A stretch of 64,000 bases of DNA, from positions 62,001 through 126,000 of the forward strand of contig NZ_MDVC01000002.1 of the NCBI RefSeq assembly GCF_002777425.1, read 5' to 3'. Below the pieces are notes generated by a model. The model saw nothing but the letters and a program-made list of their open reading frames with translations, was not told the DNA's origin and did not search any database. Position numbers and translations under genes: made by a program. The DNA is from Snodgrassella alvi (lineage in GTDB: Bacteria > Pseudomonadota > Gammaproteobacteria > Burkholderiales > Neisseriaceae). Below, piece after piece: positions 40,113-49,046 of the stretch; positions within the stretch are counted from its first letter, which is position 1; each line of letters opens with the position of its first letter.

Positions 40113-40524
40113 TAATTAACAATTAATTAAAACTAGCTCTATATTTCTTTCTTGAAAAAACAATTTTACCATATGTGAATTTAACCGCCTTTGTATTCAG
40201 TATAGTTTATCAAACTGAATAAGCTTTAATTTTGCAGTGTAACTTGTCAGTTTACTTAATATATATCCCTATTTGTTGATGCAGCTATTAAATATTTTAA
40301 CTCTAGATACATAAAAATATAATAAGTGACTCATTAAGGTTTAATTAACCCAAGATTTATATGGTATTTAATAATTTTCTTACAAATTTTAAAGTCGTAA
40401 GTTTAAAATATTATATGTTCATACAAATAAAGGTTTACTAATCTATACAATAAGTCTTGTTATTATTTCTAGTTAAACAATTTGACCATAAATTCTAAAT
40501 TTTTTATCTAATGAAATAATTGTT
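40113..40524. other. AT-rich intergenic region between Spy-like gene and minor pilin gene
   Basis: About 410 bp with no plausible gene. It contains a hairpin TATTCAGT (40194-40201)/ACTGAATA (40214-40221) that may end the Spy-like transcript, and the 3' region of the convergent pilin operon. Nothing else could be recognised. Confidence 0.6.
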
Positions 40525-40974
40525 TTATTGTTTTGTACAGTTAGTTTCACTAGATGCATCAACAATGCCACTAACACTACTTATATCACAGATATATAGA
40601 CCACTATTATTTCCCATCCATACTGATTTTTTTAAATTACTACCTCTTTTGGGTTCAGCATATAAATGATAAGTTGAACAATCGGTATCGTTCTGACATA
40701 TTACCCCGATAGTATATTTATTGCCGCTACCAACTTGCTGCCCAACAATAGCACTTAGATCACTTTGAACAAAACTGTCATTAAATAATTGTAATTTTCG
40801 TTCGGCAATTTTTTGATTGAGATTTATTAACGTAGTGCTAGCATCTGCCAGATTTGCCTTTTCAACATAGATTCTATAACTAGGCAGGGCAATAACAGAC
40901 AGTATCGCTATAATAGCGACTACTATCATTAATTCTACTAAAGTGAAACCTTTACTTAAAAATTTATTGATCAT
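40525..40974 (-). CDS. Type IV minor pilin (PilE/PilX-like), last gene of operon
   Basis: Prepilin-like protein of 149 residues. A short basic leader ends in Gly just before [24 protein letters not shown], the class III signal cut by PilD, with Phe at +1 and Glu at +5. The globular part has paired Cys residues ([12 protein letters not shown] and ICD...NCTKQ), as in pilins with a C-terminal disulfide loop. It corresponds in position to pilX/pilL in Neisseria pilHIJKX/L operons. It could modulate aggregation or DNA uptake, as minor pilins do. The start at 40974 was chosen because it begins the prepilin leader. Confidence 0.8.
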   Translation of the reverse strand: MINKFLSKGFTLVELMIVVAIIAILSVIALPSYRIYVEKANLADASTTLINLNQKIAERKLQLFNDSFVQSDLSAIVGQQVGSGNKYTIGVICQNDTDCSTYHLYAEPKRGSNLKKSVWMGNNSGLYICDISSVSGIVDASSETNCTKQ

Positions 40975-41006
40975 AAAAGCCAATCTTTATATCTGTTTTC
41001 ATTAAA

Positions 41007-41615
41007 TCAATTATCATATAGGGCAGCTTGTACATTTTCCTCAACTATACTGTTTGTAGATTGATTACGCCCCCATCCTTTGGACGTGATGCGAAACAAA
41101 TATATACCTACTCCAGCTGCTTTATCAGGCCCTAAATATTCTATAACATATCGGTACTGCTTTCCATCTCTGGCCTCTGATTGAGATGATTTAATGGAAG
41201 GATCATTATTTGTATTGGTAAATACATTATCTCTTTTCCAGACTTCTTTCAATGGTGTGCCACAATTTTCTACAGTTGCCAACTTACTATTAGCTATTGA
41301 TGGTTGTATATTATTGGCTGCACATAAACCATCTTTACAGTTACAGGTAAATACTTTTTTATCTCCATTAATACCAAGCGCAGCAGGCCAGCTACTAATA
41401 AGATCTTCTGCTGCAATTATACCTAACTGTGCATTCTCCAGAGCAAATTGATGGTCGCTATCATTGGCACTTGTACGAGTATCCATTGAAGTACTCTGCA
41501 TGGTAGCAACAACTAGAAAAGCAATTACAATCATCATAATAAGCACTAGAAACAGTGCAAAGCCGGATTGCTTACCTGGTAGAGTCTTATAATTAGTCTT
41601 CATGTCTGTAGCCAT
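41007..41615 (-). CDS. pilK: Type IV pilus assembly protein, PilX/PilK type
   Basis: About 202 residues, PilX-type minor pilin component. The leader ends in Gly at QSGFALFLVLIMMIVIAFLVVATM. Glu+5 is missing (Leu instead), which is normal for the PilX/GspK group that caps the pseudopilus tip. The rest is soluble with several Cys (CNCKDGLCAANN). It lies directly after pilJ/pilW with the start just past that gene's stop. An ATG at 41603 is an equally possible start. Corresponds to pilK in the neisserial operon. Confidence 0.78.
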   Translation of the reverse strand: MATDMKTNYKTLPGKQSGFALFLVLIMMIVIAFLVVATMQSTSMDTRTSANDSDHQFALENAQLGIIAAEDLISSWPAALGINGDKKVFTCNCKDGLCAANNIQPSIANSKLATVENCGTPLKEVWKRDNVFTNTNNDPSIKSSQSEARDGKQYRYVIEYLGPDKAAGVGIYLFRITSKGWGRNQSTNSIVEENVQAALYDN

Positions 41616-41637
41616 TATTCTAGAAATATTTAAGTAT

Positions 41638-42537
41638 TTACTGTTGAACCTGATTATTGATACAAACTTCACCCTGTCTAACCATTGCATTAATTACATA
41701 ATTCACATTACCTGCGTTCGCCTGTGGTTGATTTATTGTCAATGTTACTTTTATTAAAACAGGTGGTTTGGCAAAATTAAAATCAAGCTGGTCTTTTTTT
41801 ACATTATCAATCACTTGAACGGAAGAGTTAGCTCCTGCTGATGGCTGTGGGCATTTTGTACTAGCATGCCCATCATCACTATGCCCATCATAATCAAAGC
41901 TATATTGTATATTGGAGACATTACTTACAAGAAGTTGGGGAGCACTCCAGCGTCCTCCACTATAATTTACGCGATATAAGCTGGGCACAGTATCAGAATT
42001 TGTGGTACCAACCATATACACTGCTGCATCTACATGATGTTCTAAGTCCGGTATACTGTTATTGCACTTTGTGGATACAAGAGTATTTGCATAATTTTCA
42101 TTAATATATGTCATTATTAGTGGCTGACTGCCTCTAGTCTGAGTAATACCTATACCATCTTTAGTAAATCTAGTTGATAAAAACTGTTTGTTATTTGGAT
42201 CAGTAAAAGAACCATTGAATATGTTATTTAAATTATTTGTTGTTGGTGGATTCATGCAACTAAAATTACCTAATTGACGTGTATCACTACGTAACAGGTT
42301 TGCTGCATTTCTGACATCCTGCTCATAATTGATTCTTGTTTTAACCTGTTCTTTCAGCTTATAGGTAGTTAAAAATGTTGAACTGGCTGCCAGTAGTATA
42401 ATTATACTGATAGTTGAAGCCACCATTATTTCGACAAGACTGAAACCACGTTGTTTATGTAAAATAACCGCGAAATTTGAGTAAGATTTACTCTCTAGAT
42501 TATCTTGATTAATCTGAGCATGGTAAGATTTTTTCAT
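41638..42537 (-). CDS. pilJ: Type IV pilus minor pilin PilW/PilJ
   Basis: Protein of 299 residues with a prepilin signal RGFSLVEIMVASTISIIILLAA after a long, ~30-residue leader; Phe+1 and Glu+5 are present. Size and position identify it as PilW/PilJ, one of the minor pilins that prime pilus assembly. Overlaps the pilV/pilI stop by four bases (ATGA). The long leader is unusual; a shorter internal start is not evident because no Met occurs before the cleavage site except the first. Confidence 0.82.
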   Translation of the reverse strand: MKKSYHAQINQDNLESKSYSNFAVILHKQRGFSLVEIMVASTISIIILLAASSTFLTTYKLKEQVKTRINYEQDVRNAANLLRSDTRQLGNFSCMNPPTTNNLNNIFNGSFTDPNNKQFLSTRFTKDGIGITQTRGSQPLIMTYINENYANTLVSTKCNNSIPDLEHHVDAAVYMVGTTNSDTVPSLYRVNYSGGRWSAPQLLVSNVSNIQYSFDYDGHSDDGHASTKCPQPSAGANSSVQVIDNVKKDQLDFNFAKPPVLIKVTLTINQPQANAGNVNYVINAMVRQGEVCINNQVQQ

Positions 42538-43016
42538 GATTGGCCTGCTATTAAACTATATGAAAATTCATCACTTACATCATTATTACCCAGAGATTGT
42601 CCACCCCATCTAACAGTAATCTGGCCATCTGGACTAATGGTACAGCTATTTAGACCTGCATTAACTAAGTGAATATCCAGTTTGTTTGAACAAGTATTCG
42701 TATTATTGGTAGCATATTGAGAATAGACTTTAGCAATATATTGTATTTTGGTACCATTTGCGTCCTCTCTTTCCACAATCTCTAGACCAGGATGAGAGCG
42801 CATCTCTTCTATATAATTTTGCACTGCTCTAGTTACCTCACTTTGATTTGCCGCGTTAATTGACGTATTAACCGCTGTAATCTGCGCTAACATCAATGCA
42901 AGTACACCGAAAGACAGGACGAATATAGCCACAATTGCTTCAACTATAGTAGTACCCCGCTGTGACTGGTAAGCATACAAACAGTATTTTGTTTTTTTTA
43001 TATTATGCTGTGACAT
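42534..43016 (-). CDS. pilI: Type IV pilus minor pilin PilV/PilI
   Basis: Protein of 160 residues with prepilin signal RGTTIVEAIVAIFVLSFGVLALM. Position +1 after Gly is Thr rather than Phe, and Glu+5 is retained. The segment following (LALMLAQITAVNTSINAANQSEVTRA) is characteristic of PilV. The ATG at 43016 has AGGG upstream at good spacing and was preferred over an in-frame start 21 bases earlier. Second gene of the fimT/pilH-pilI-pilJ-pilK-pilin operon. Confidence 0.82.
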   Translation of the reverse strand: MSQHNIKKTKYCLYAYQSQRGTTIVEAIVAIFVLSFGVLALMLAQITAVNTSINAANQSEVTRAVQNYIEEMRSHPGLEIVEREDANGTKIQYIAKVYSQYATNNTNTCSNKLDIHLVNAGLNSCTISPDGQITVRWGGQSLGNNDVSDEFSYSLIAGQS

Positions 43017-43039
43017 ATCAATTTCCCTATGTTTCAAAA

Positions 43040-43738
43040 TTAAGGTAACTGCACCGAACAGAAAGAATTTGTCTTATTGGTGCTACTCTGGCCATAGCAT
43101 GCGATCGGTTTGCCACTTGGGGTAATGACAATACGCCGGTTTATATTCTCATAGTGGCTATCAATAACGTCGATTACAACATTCGACTGCCCAATAATCC
43201 AGCCATTAGCACCTGCCCCACTACCAATGCCAAATTGGCCATTCGGCATGAAACCCAGTACATCATTCCCTACTATCGTGTCGCTACAAGTGGTTTGATT
43301 GGTGTTGCAGATTTGCCACCTCAGCTTTACCTTGATTTTATTAATATCATTAGTATTCTGATTCAGAGCAACAACTCGTACAGAGGAATCTGTATTTGCT
43401 TCGTAACTTCCATTCATATTTACATCATTAAACGCCAAAAATCCTTGCCAGCCCTTACCTTCTTTATACTCAGTAAATTTTTCGCAGCCATTATCAGCAG
43501 CCGTATTTTTTCTGATCTTTGTAGGACAGATTAATACTGGCTTATTGGTACGAATAGCTTCAGCACGGGCAAACTGAAACAAAGCAAACATCTGATCCGC
43601 TCGATTACTGTTTCGCTGCGAAGCAATCAATCTTTCCATACCCGGTAAAGCAATTGCAGCCAGTATGGCTGTAATTGCAATAACAATTAACATTTCGATC
43701 AAGGTAAAACCAGCATTTGTTGGTTTGGATGAAACCAT
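43040..43738 (-). CDS. pilH: Type IV pilus minor pilin FimT/PilH (GspH family)
   Basis: Protein of 232 residues; prepilin signal NAGFTLIEMLIVIAITAILAAIALP with Phe+1 and Glu+5, followed by the GspH/FimT globular domain (SQRNSNRADQMFALFQFARAEAIRTNKPV is the family block). FimT-type minor pilins can bind DNA during transformation in some bacteria; no such claim is made for this one. First gene of the operon, starting 106 bp after the end of dnaB. A Shine-Dalgarno (AGGATTG) supports the start at 43738. Confidence 0.85.
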   Translation of the reverse strand: MVSSKPTNAGFTLIEMLIVIAITAILAAIALPGMERLIASQRNSNRADQMFALFQFARAEAIRTNKPVLICPTKIRKNTAADNGCEKFTEYKEGKGWQGFLAFNDVNMNGSYEANTDSSVRVVALNQNTNDINKIKVKLRWQICNTNQTTCSDTIVGNDVLGFMPNGQFGIGSGAGANGWIIGQSNVVIDVIDSHYENINRRIVITPSGKPIACYGQSSTNKTNSFCSVQLP

Positions 43739-43844
43739 AATTTCAATCCTAAAATTTCCAGACACAAATTAATATACAGTTATTTTCAGATAATTTTACA
43801 ACATTTCACCTGTTTTGAACTAATTATTTGTGCCAAAAACAAAA

Positions 43845-45236
43845 TTAATCATCAAAATACCCATCAGGCATAGCTGCATTATCAAATTTGGTAAATTGAC
43901 CCTGAAAGGTTAGGTGTACTTTTCCGGTTGGTCCGTTTCGGTGTTTGCCGATGATACATTCTGCTAAACCCTTGAACTGACTATCGGGATGATAATATTC
44001 ATCTCGATACATAAACATAATCAGGTCTGCATCCTGTTCAATTGCGCCAGATTCACGCAAATCCGACATCATTGGCCGTTTATCCGTTCTTTGCTCTACT
44101 GTGCGGGATAACTGTGACAAGGCAATGATAGGAACCTGTAACTCTTTGGCTAATGATTTTAAAGAACGGGAAATTTCACCCAGTTCTGAAGCGCGGTTAT
44201 CCGAACGACCCGAACCAGACATTAACTGTAAGTAATCAAGCACAATCAGACCAAGTTTACCACCCTGCTGCCGAGCCAGCCGCCGTGCGCGTGCACGTAC
44301 TTCTAGGGCGGTTAATCCAGGAGTCTCATCAATAAACATTGGTGCATCAGTCAGTTTAACTACAGCATCATTCAGCTTGCCCCAATGTTCATCCTGCAAC
44401 TGTCCTGTTTTGAGTACACTTTGATCAACCCGGCCTACTGAACCCAACATACGTAGTACCAGCTGTGCTCCACCCATTTCCATTGAAAATACAGCTACTG
44501 GTAATTTTTCTGAAATGGCCACATGTTCAGCAATATTCAGGGAAAAAGCGGTTTTACCCATAGAAGGACGACCGGCAACAATGATCAGATCGCCAGGTTG
44601 CAGGCCGGATGTCATTTTATCCAGATCTATAAATCCGGTTGATACGCCCGTAACATCATTTTTGTTGTCACGGGAATACAAATAATCAATTCGGGTTACC
44701 ACTTCTTTCAACAGCACGGGCATACTTAAAAAACCCTGTTTTGAACGTGCTGTTGATTCGGCAATCTGGAATACACTATTTTCTGCCTCATCCAGCATCT
44801 GCGCTGCGTCTTTACCTTGAGGGCTATAAGCTGAGCGGGCAATTTGTGTGCCGACCTGTGCTAGCTGACGCATAATGGAGCGTTCGCGCACAATTTCCCC
44901 ATAACGGCGGATGTTTGCGGCTGAAGGTGTGTTCTGAGCCAGCGTGATAAGATACTCCAGCCCACCTGCTGGTTCAAGCTCTTCACGCCGTTGCAATTCT
45001 TCCTGTACTGTAATTACGTCAGCTGGACGCGACAGTTCAACTAAAGTTTTGATTCCCCTGAATATGAGTCGATGCTCATGACGATAAAAATCATCTTCAT
45101 CAATTAAATCTGCAATCCTGTCCCAAGCGCTGTTTTCCAGCATCAGACCACCCAGAACAGACTGTTCTGCTTCCATTGAGTGTGGAGGTACTGCTAGCTG
45201 ATTTATCTCTTCACTGCTTATATTGATTTCTTCCAT
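43845..45236 (-). CDS. dnaB: Replicative DNA helicase DnaB
   Basis: Hexameric 5'-3' helicase of 463 residues. The N-terminal domain (PPHSMEAEQSVLGGLMLENSAWD) interacts with primase. The RecA-like domain carries Walker A (VAGRPSMGKTAF), Walker B (GLIVLDYLQLM) and the arginine-finger region near QSRNGPTGK-like KHRNGPTGKVHL. No intein is present. The ATG at 45236 was chosen over an upstream ATG at 45275; both are possible. The order dnaB followed by minor pilin genes on the same strand is the same as in Neisseria meningitidis. Confidence 0.94.
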   Translation of the reverse strand: MEEINISSEEINQLAVPPHSMEAEQSVLGGLMLENSAWDRIADLIDEDDFYRHEHRLIFRGIKTLVELSRPADVITVQEELQRREELEPAGGLEYLITLAQNTPSAANIRRYGEIVRERSIMRQLAQVGTQIARSAYSPQGKDAAQMLDEAENSVFQIAESTARSKQGFLSMPVLLKEVVTRIDYLYSRDNKNDVTGVSTGFIDLDKMTSGLQPGDLIIVAGRPSMGKTAFSLNIAEHVAISEKLPVAVFSMEMGGAQLVLRMLGSVGRVDQSVLKTGQLQDEHWGKLNDAVVKLTDAPMFIDETPGLTALEVRARARRLARQQGGKLGLIVLDYLQLMSGSGRSDNRASELGEISRSLKSLAKELQVPIIALSQLSRTVEQRTDKRPMMSDLRESGAIEQDADLIMFMYRDEYYHPDSQFKGLAECIIGKHRNGPTGKVHLTFQGQFTKFDNAAMPDGYFDD

Positions 45237-45328
45237 GTCTTTTAACTTTAATGACCTCTTTTTTAATTTTACCATTAAGCGCGTGTTTATTTGCCGCTGA
45301 TGAGGGCAGTGTATTACAATGATTAATG

Positions 45329-45343
45329 AACCATATAATGGTT
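45329..45343. promoter_or_regulatory. Palindrome overlapping a TATAAT between dnaB and sodB
   Basis: AACCAT-ATA-ATGGTT is a perfect 6-bp inverted repeat with a 3-bp centre. It contains a TATAAT (45334-45339) that could serve as the -10 of sodB. A regulator binding here could block both divergent transcripts. No known operator was recognised. Confidence 0.4.
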
Positions 45344-45451
45344 TAAGGTGAGTTAAACGTTTTTTATATTTGCAAATTAACCCAATTTGCCTGAACGCAT
45401 AAACACACTACAAAGCACTAACAAACCACCTAATCAAAAGGAATCTCAACC

Positions 45452-46036
45452 ATGGAACATAAATTACCAGTACTGCCCTACGCTCTTGATGCTCTGGCAC
45501 CACACATTTCCAAAGAAACAATGGAATACCACTATGGTAAACATCATCAAACTTATATCACCAATATGAATAACCAGATTAAGGGTACTGAGTTTGAAAA
45601 CATGCCTCTGGAAGAGATTGTAAAAAAATCTTCAGGTGGACTATTTAATAACGCAGCGCAAGCTTGGAATCATACTTTTTACTGGTTTGGTTTTGCCCCG
45701 AATGGTGTAGCATTGACAGAAAACGGCGCTTTAGCCAAGGCAATCAATGCTAAATGGGGCAGCTTTAATGCCTTTAAAGAGGCATTCGATAAAGTAGCAG
45801 CAGGTACCTTTGGTTCAGGCTGGGCCTGGTTGGTAAAAACACCGGATGGTGAGCTTGATCTGGTATCAACCAGTAATGCTGCCACTCCACTTACCAGTAC
45901 CAATACTCCGCTGTTAACATGCGATGTATGGGAACATGCTTACTACATTGATTATCGTAATAGTCGTCCAAATTACTTAAGTAATTTCTGGGAAATTGTT
46001 AACTGGGGTGAAGTAGAAAAACGCTTCGCTGCCTGA
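45452..46036 (+). CDS. sodB: Superoxide dismutase (Fe type)
   Basis: Fe/Mn superoxide dismutase of 194 residues. Metal ligands are visible: His in [10 protein letters not shown] (~26), His in [11 protein letters not shown] (~73), and the pair in [14 protein letters not shown] (Asp ~157, His ~161). [15 protein letters not shown] and [10 protein letters not shown] point to the iron-type subgroup. It protects the cytoplasm from superoxide. AAAGGAATCTC precedes the start. Followed by a bidirectional terminator shared with metQ. Confidence 0.95.
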   Translation: MEHKLPVLPYALDALAPHISKETMEYHYGKHHQTYITNMNNQIKGTEFENMPLEEIVKKSSGGLFNNAAQAWNHTFYWFGFAPNGVALTENGALAKAINAKWGSFNAFKEAFDKVAAGTFGSGWAWLVKTPDGELDLVSTSNAATPLTSTNTPLLTCDVWEHAYYIDYRNSRPNYLSNFWEIVNWGEVEKRFAA

Positions 46037-46060
46037 TTAAACAGTAATTATAAAAAATCT

Positions 46061-46087
46061 AAAAACTGCCTTGAAAAGGCAGTTTTT
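46061..46087. terminator. Bidirectional terminator between sodB and metQ
   Basis: AAAAACTGCCTT (46061-46072) and AAGGCAGTTTTT (46076-46087) form a 12-bp stem with a 3-nt loop flanked by A- and T-tracts. It ends sodB (plus) and metQ (minus), which converge here. Confidence 0.9.
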
Positions 46088-46103
46088 ATTATTGAGTTTT
46101 GAT

Positions 46104-46916
46104 TTAGTTACTTTCTTTAGGTATGTACCAGTAATGCTTGGTGTTATGTGTTTGCATATACTGCTTGAATTCTACTGAGTTATAAGCTGATTTAACAGCC
46201 TGAGCCCAAGACTTTTGTACATTATCCGCTCTTACTGCTACCACCAGCTCAAATGCAGGTACTATATCTTCCTGCAAAAGGGCAAGATCAGGATTAATTT
46301 TGGCTGCATAGGCTCTGCTTCCCGGTATCACTGAGTAATCGAAATCAGACAATGTTCTTGGAATATTACCCGGGTCTAGTTCTGTAATGCTCAACTGATA
46401 AGGATTAGTTTTGATATCATTTTTAGAAATCATGCCTGGATTAGTTAGGGGTTTTAGGGTAATCCAGCCTGCTTTCGCTAGCAGACGATATGCTCGGGCA
46501 GCATTTGCCGGGTCATTAGGTACGGCGATGGCACTGCCTTTTTTTATTGCCTGCAAATTATCATGGCGTTTAGAATAAATAGCTGTAGGTACGGTTGGAA
46601 TGTGTGTCAAAGCCACCAGACTGGCTTTTTTGTTTTGATTGAAAGCGAGCATATAAGCAGTATGCTGATCGACATTAATATCTACACTGCCTTGCTGTAA
46701 AGCAATATCGGCCTGCAGTAAATCAGAAAAATCAATCTGTTTAATCTGGTAACCCTGTTTTTCCAGAATCGGCTTGACTGCATCAAGAAAAAGCTGGCTA
46801 TAGGGCCCGGGCGATGTACCAATAATAATCTGTTTGCTATTGTTTTTATTCTGCTGGCAGGCCCCCAGTGCTAAGCAGGCTATTATTAAAATAAAAAGAT
46901 CCTTTATCAGCTTCAT
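46104..46916 (-). CDS. metQ: Methionine ABC transporter substrate-binding lipoprotein
   Basis: NlpA/MetQ-family lipoprotein of 270 residues. Lipobox LGAC puts the lipid-modified Cys at about residue 20. The Family blocks QIIIGTSPGPYSQLFLDAVKPIL and VNVDQHTAYM-like (INVDQHTAYMLAF), plus IAVPNDPANAARAYRLLAKAGWI, are clear. It binds methionine (or methionine derivatives) in the periplasm for MetNI. It is on the same strand as metNI but separated from metI by a strong terminator and a ~230-bp leader, so it appears to be transcribed on its own. Confidence 0.9.
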   Translation of the reverse strand: MKLIKDLFILIIACLALGACQQNKNNSKQIIIGTSPGPYSQLFLDAVKPILEKQGYQIKQIDFSDLLQADIALQQGSVDINVDQHTAYMLAFNQNKKASLVALTHIPTVPTAIYSKRHDNLQAIKKGSAIAVPNDPANAARAYRLLAKAGWITLKPLTNPGMISKNDIKTNPYQLSITELDPGNIPRTLSDFDYSVIPGSRAYAAKINPDLALLQEDIVPAFELVVAVRADNVQKSWAQAVKSAYNSVEFKQYMQTHNTKHYWYIPKESN

Positions 46917-47149
46917 GCTATCTGCTCCGGTTAAAGTAAGATTTAAATCCTATATTTTGCAAAAACCAAAAATTTTTAGTCTGTTCTGAATAGAGATTAA
47001 CCACTTGCATTTGGCTTTATGATTGTTTGAGTGAGTCTTCCAATAGTTAGAAAATTGAGATTAAATGATATTTTCTACTGATTGCAGCAGGATATTAAAA
47101 GATTGGCTGCTTATAAACAAAGATTAAAAAGTTATAAGCTTATAAGTAC

Positions 47150-47179
47150 AAAAAACGGCTTTTTTCAAAGCCGTTTTTT
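47150..47179 (-). terminator. Intrinsic terminator between metI and metQ
   Basis: AAAAAACGGCTTT (47150-47162) and AAAGCCGTTTTTT (47167-47179) make a 13-bp stem with a 4-nt loop. It lies directly after the metI stop on the minus strand. A 14-bp palindrome (TTATAAGCTTATAA, 47132-47145) follows in the metQ leader. Confidence 0.88.
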
Positions 47180-47184
47180 ACAGC

Positions 47185-47853
47185 TTAATTCTTTTTGGCT
47201 TTGGCCGCGAGCCAGTTGCCTAAAGTCTGGATAATTTGCACAATCAATACCAGTACAATGACAGTAGCAATCATAATTACGTAATCAAACCGCTGGTAAC
47301 CATAATTAACCGCCAGATCACCAATACCGCCACCGCCAACTGTACCAGACATGGCTGTGGCATCAATCAAACCAATCAGTGCTGTGGTTAAAGCCAGAAG
47401 AATAGAAGGCATTGCTTCCGGTAAAATAAAATAGCGAATAATCTGGAAATTGGTGGCACCCATTGATTGAGCTGCTTCAATAATCCCGGCAGGCACACTC
47501 AGTAATGAGTTTTCTATCAGGCGTGCTATGTAGGGGGAAACAAAGATAATCAGGGGGATAATCATTGCTTTGGTGCCAATAGAGGTATGAATAATCAAGC
47601 TGGCAACCGGTAATACACAAATCAGCAGAATAATAAAAGGTAATGAGCGGACAATATTAATAATAATATTTAACAAGTTATACAATATTGGCTTTGGCCA
47701 CACGCCTCCCTGACGGGTAAGCAATAATAATACGCCCAGAGCTGTACCTAATATTGAACCCAGAACAAATGAAATGCTAACCATGTTGAAGGTTTGCAAT
47801 AATGCTGTACCAAACTGGTCAGCAGTTAATGAGGTTTCAAACCATTGATTCAT
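47185..47853 (-). CDS. metI: Methionine ABC transporter permease
   Basis: Permease of 222 residues with about five membrane segments. The cytoplasmic EAA loop is visible as PAGIIEAAQSMGATNFQIIRYFILPEA, which couples to MetN. It forms the methionine channel. The start overlaps the metN stop by four bases (ATGA), implying coupled translation. metQ, the cognate binding protein, follows after a terminator. Confidence 0.92.
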   Translation of the reverse strand: MNQWFETSLTADQFGTALLQTFNMVSISFVLGSILGTALGVLLLLTRQGGVWPKPILYNLLNIIINIVRSLPFIILLICVLPVASLIIHTSIGTKAMIIPLIIFVSPYIARLIENSLLSVPAGIIEAAQSMGATNFQIIRYFILPEAMPSILLALTTALIGLIDATAMSGTVGGGGIGDLAVNYGYQRFDYVIMIATVIVLVLIVQIIQTLGNWLAAKAKKN

Positions 47854-48863
47854 ACACCACCTCTTTCAACCCGAACGCCTTTTGTTTGTAAAAATGCCAC
47901 TGCCTGTTCTACATTTATTTCAGTACCGTTCATTTGAATAAACATACTTCCCAGCACAACACCACCTATTTCACGCATATTGGCAAAAAGTATATTGATT
48001 TCCACCAGCTGTTTTAAAATCAACTCGTTTACTACTGGCTCTCTGGCTGAATCGCCCAGAAATTCTAGGCGGAAGATATTGTCTTGTTCAACCAGACTAT
48101 CCAGTACAGCTTCGGGTATTTCAGCATTGATTACAGTGCTGACAAATTTTTTTGTTGTTTCCTGCTGTGGTGCTGAAAAAATATCCAATACTGAACCCTG
48201 CTCGATTACCTGACCTTTTTCCATCACGGCCACTTTATTACAAATTGAACTGATTACTTCCATTTCATGGGTAACCAGTAATATAGTAATATTACGTTCA
48301 TTATTAATTTGCTTTAATAATTTCAATATTGATAAAGTAGTTTGCGGATCCAGTGCAGAGGTTGCTTCATCACACAATAATATGGATGGCTCAGTAATCA
48401 GAGCGCGTGCAATTCCGACACGCTGCTTTTGTCCGCCGGATAACTGACCGGGGTAGCTGTGTTTTTTGCCGGCTAAATCAACATACGACAACATTGCATC
48501 AACCCGACGATCAATTTCTTCACGTTTTAAGCCCTGCAAAACCAGTGGAATGGCTATATTCTGGGCTACTGTTTTGGATTCCAGCAAATTAAAATGCTGG
48601 AAAATCATACCAATCTTTTTCTTGTGCGCGCGTTGTGCTGTAGCATCCAGTTTGTTTAAGTCAACTCCATCTACACACACTGTGCCAGTTGTAGGTTTTT
48701 CTAGCTGGTTTACCAGACGGATTAAGCTGCTCTTACCTGCGCCACTCCAACCAATCAGCCCGAAGATATCACCCGTATCAACAGTGAGATTAATATCATT
48801 CAAGGCATGTACTTGCTGTTTATTTTTGATATAAGTTTTTTTTATATTTTCAAATATGATCAT
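47850..48863 (-). CDS. metN: Methionine ABC transporter ATP-binding protein
   Basis: ATPase of 337 residues. Walker A is GWSGAGKSS, the signature LSGGQKQRVGIARAL, Walker B ILLCDEATSALD and the H-loop LLVTHEME. The C-terminal ~90 residues form the NIL domain (FRLEFLGDSAREPVVNELI...), which binds methionine and gives trans-inhibition in characterised MetNI. The ATG at 48863 has AAGGG upstream; a longer frame would add 50 residues without family support. First gene of the metNI unit. Confidence 0.92.
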   Translation of the reverse strand: MIIFENIKKTYIKNKQQVHALNDINLTVDTGDIFGLIGWSGAGKSSLIRLVNQLEKPTTGTVCVDGVDLNKLDATAQRAHKKKIGMIFQHFNLLESKTVAQNIAIPLVLQGLKREEIDRRVDAMLSYVDLAGKKHSYPGQLSGGQKQRVGIARALITEPSILLCDEATSALDPQTTLSILKLLKQINNERNITILLVTHEMEVISSICNKVAVMEKGQVIEQGSVLDIFSAPQQETTKKFVSTVINAEIPEAVLDSLVEQDNIFRLEFLGDSAREPVVNELILKQLVEINILFANMREIGGVVLGSMFIQMNGTEINVEQAVAFLQTKGVRVERGGV

Positions 48864-49046
48864 AACGACCCTTAGAATATCCAGTGCAATTTGATTCCAG
48901 ATGATGTAGTTGCAATGCAATACAGATAGTGTACTTGATAAATCATGAACGTGCTGACTGAATTTTTCATGCCAACGGCTAAAAACCACAAGTATACTGT
49001 AAATAATAGTCAAAATGGCTGGAATTATTTATCAATGGATTACTGC

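Noticed and set aside
46917-47149. SAM riboswitch in front of metQ
   Set aside because: The leader has a terminator and a palindrome but none of the conserved SAM-riboswitch core blocks.
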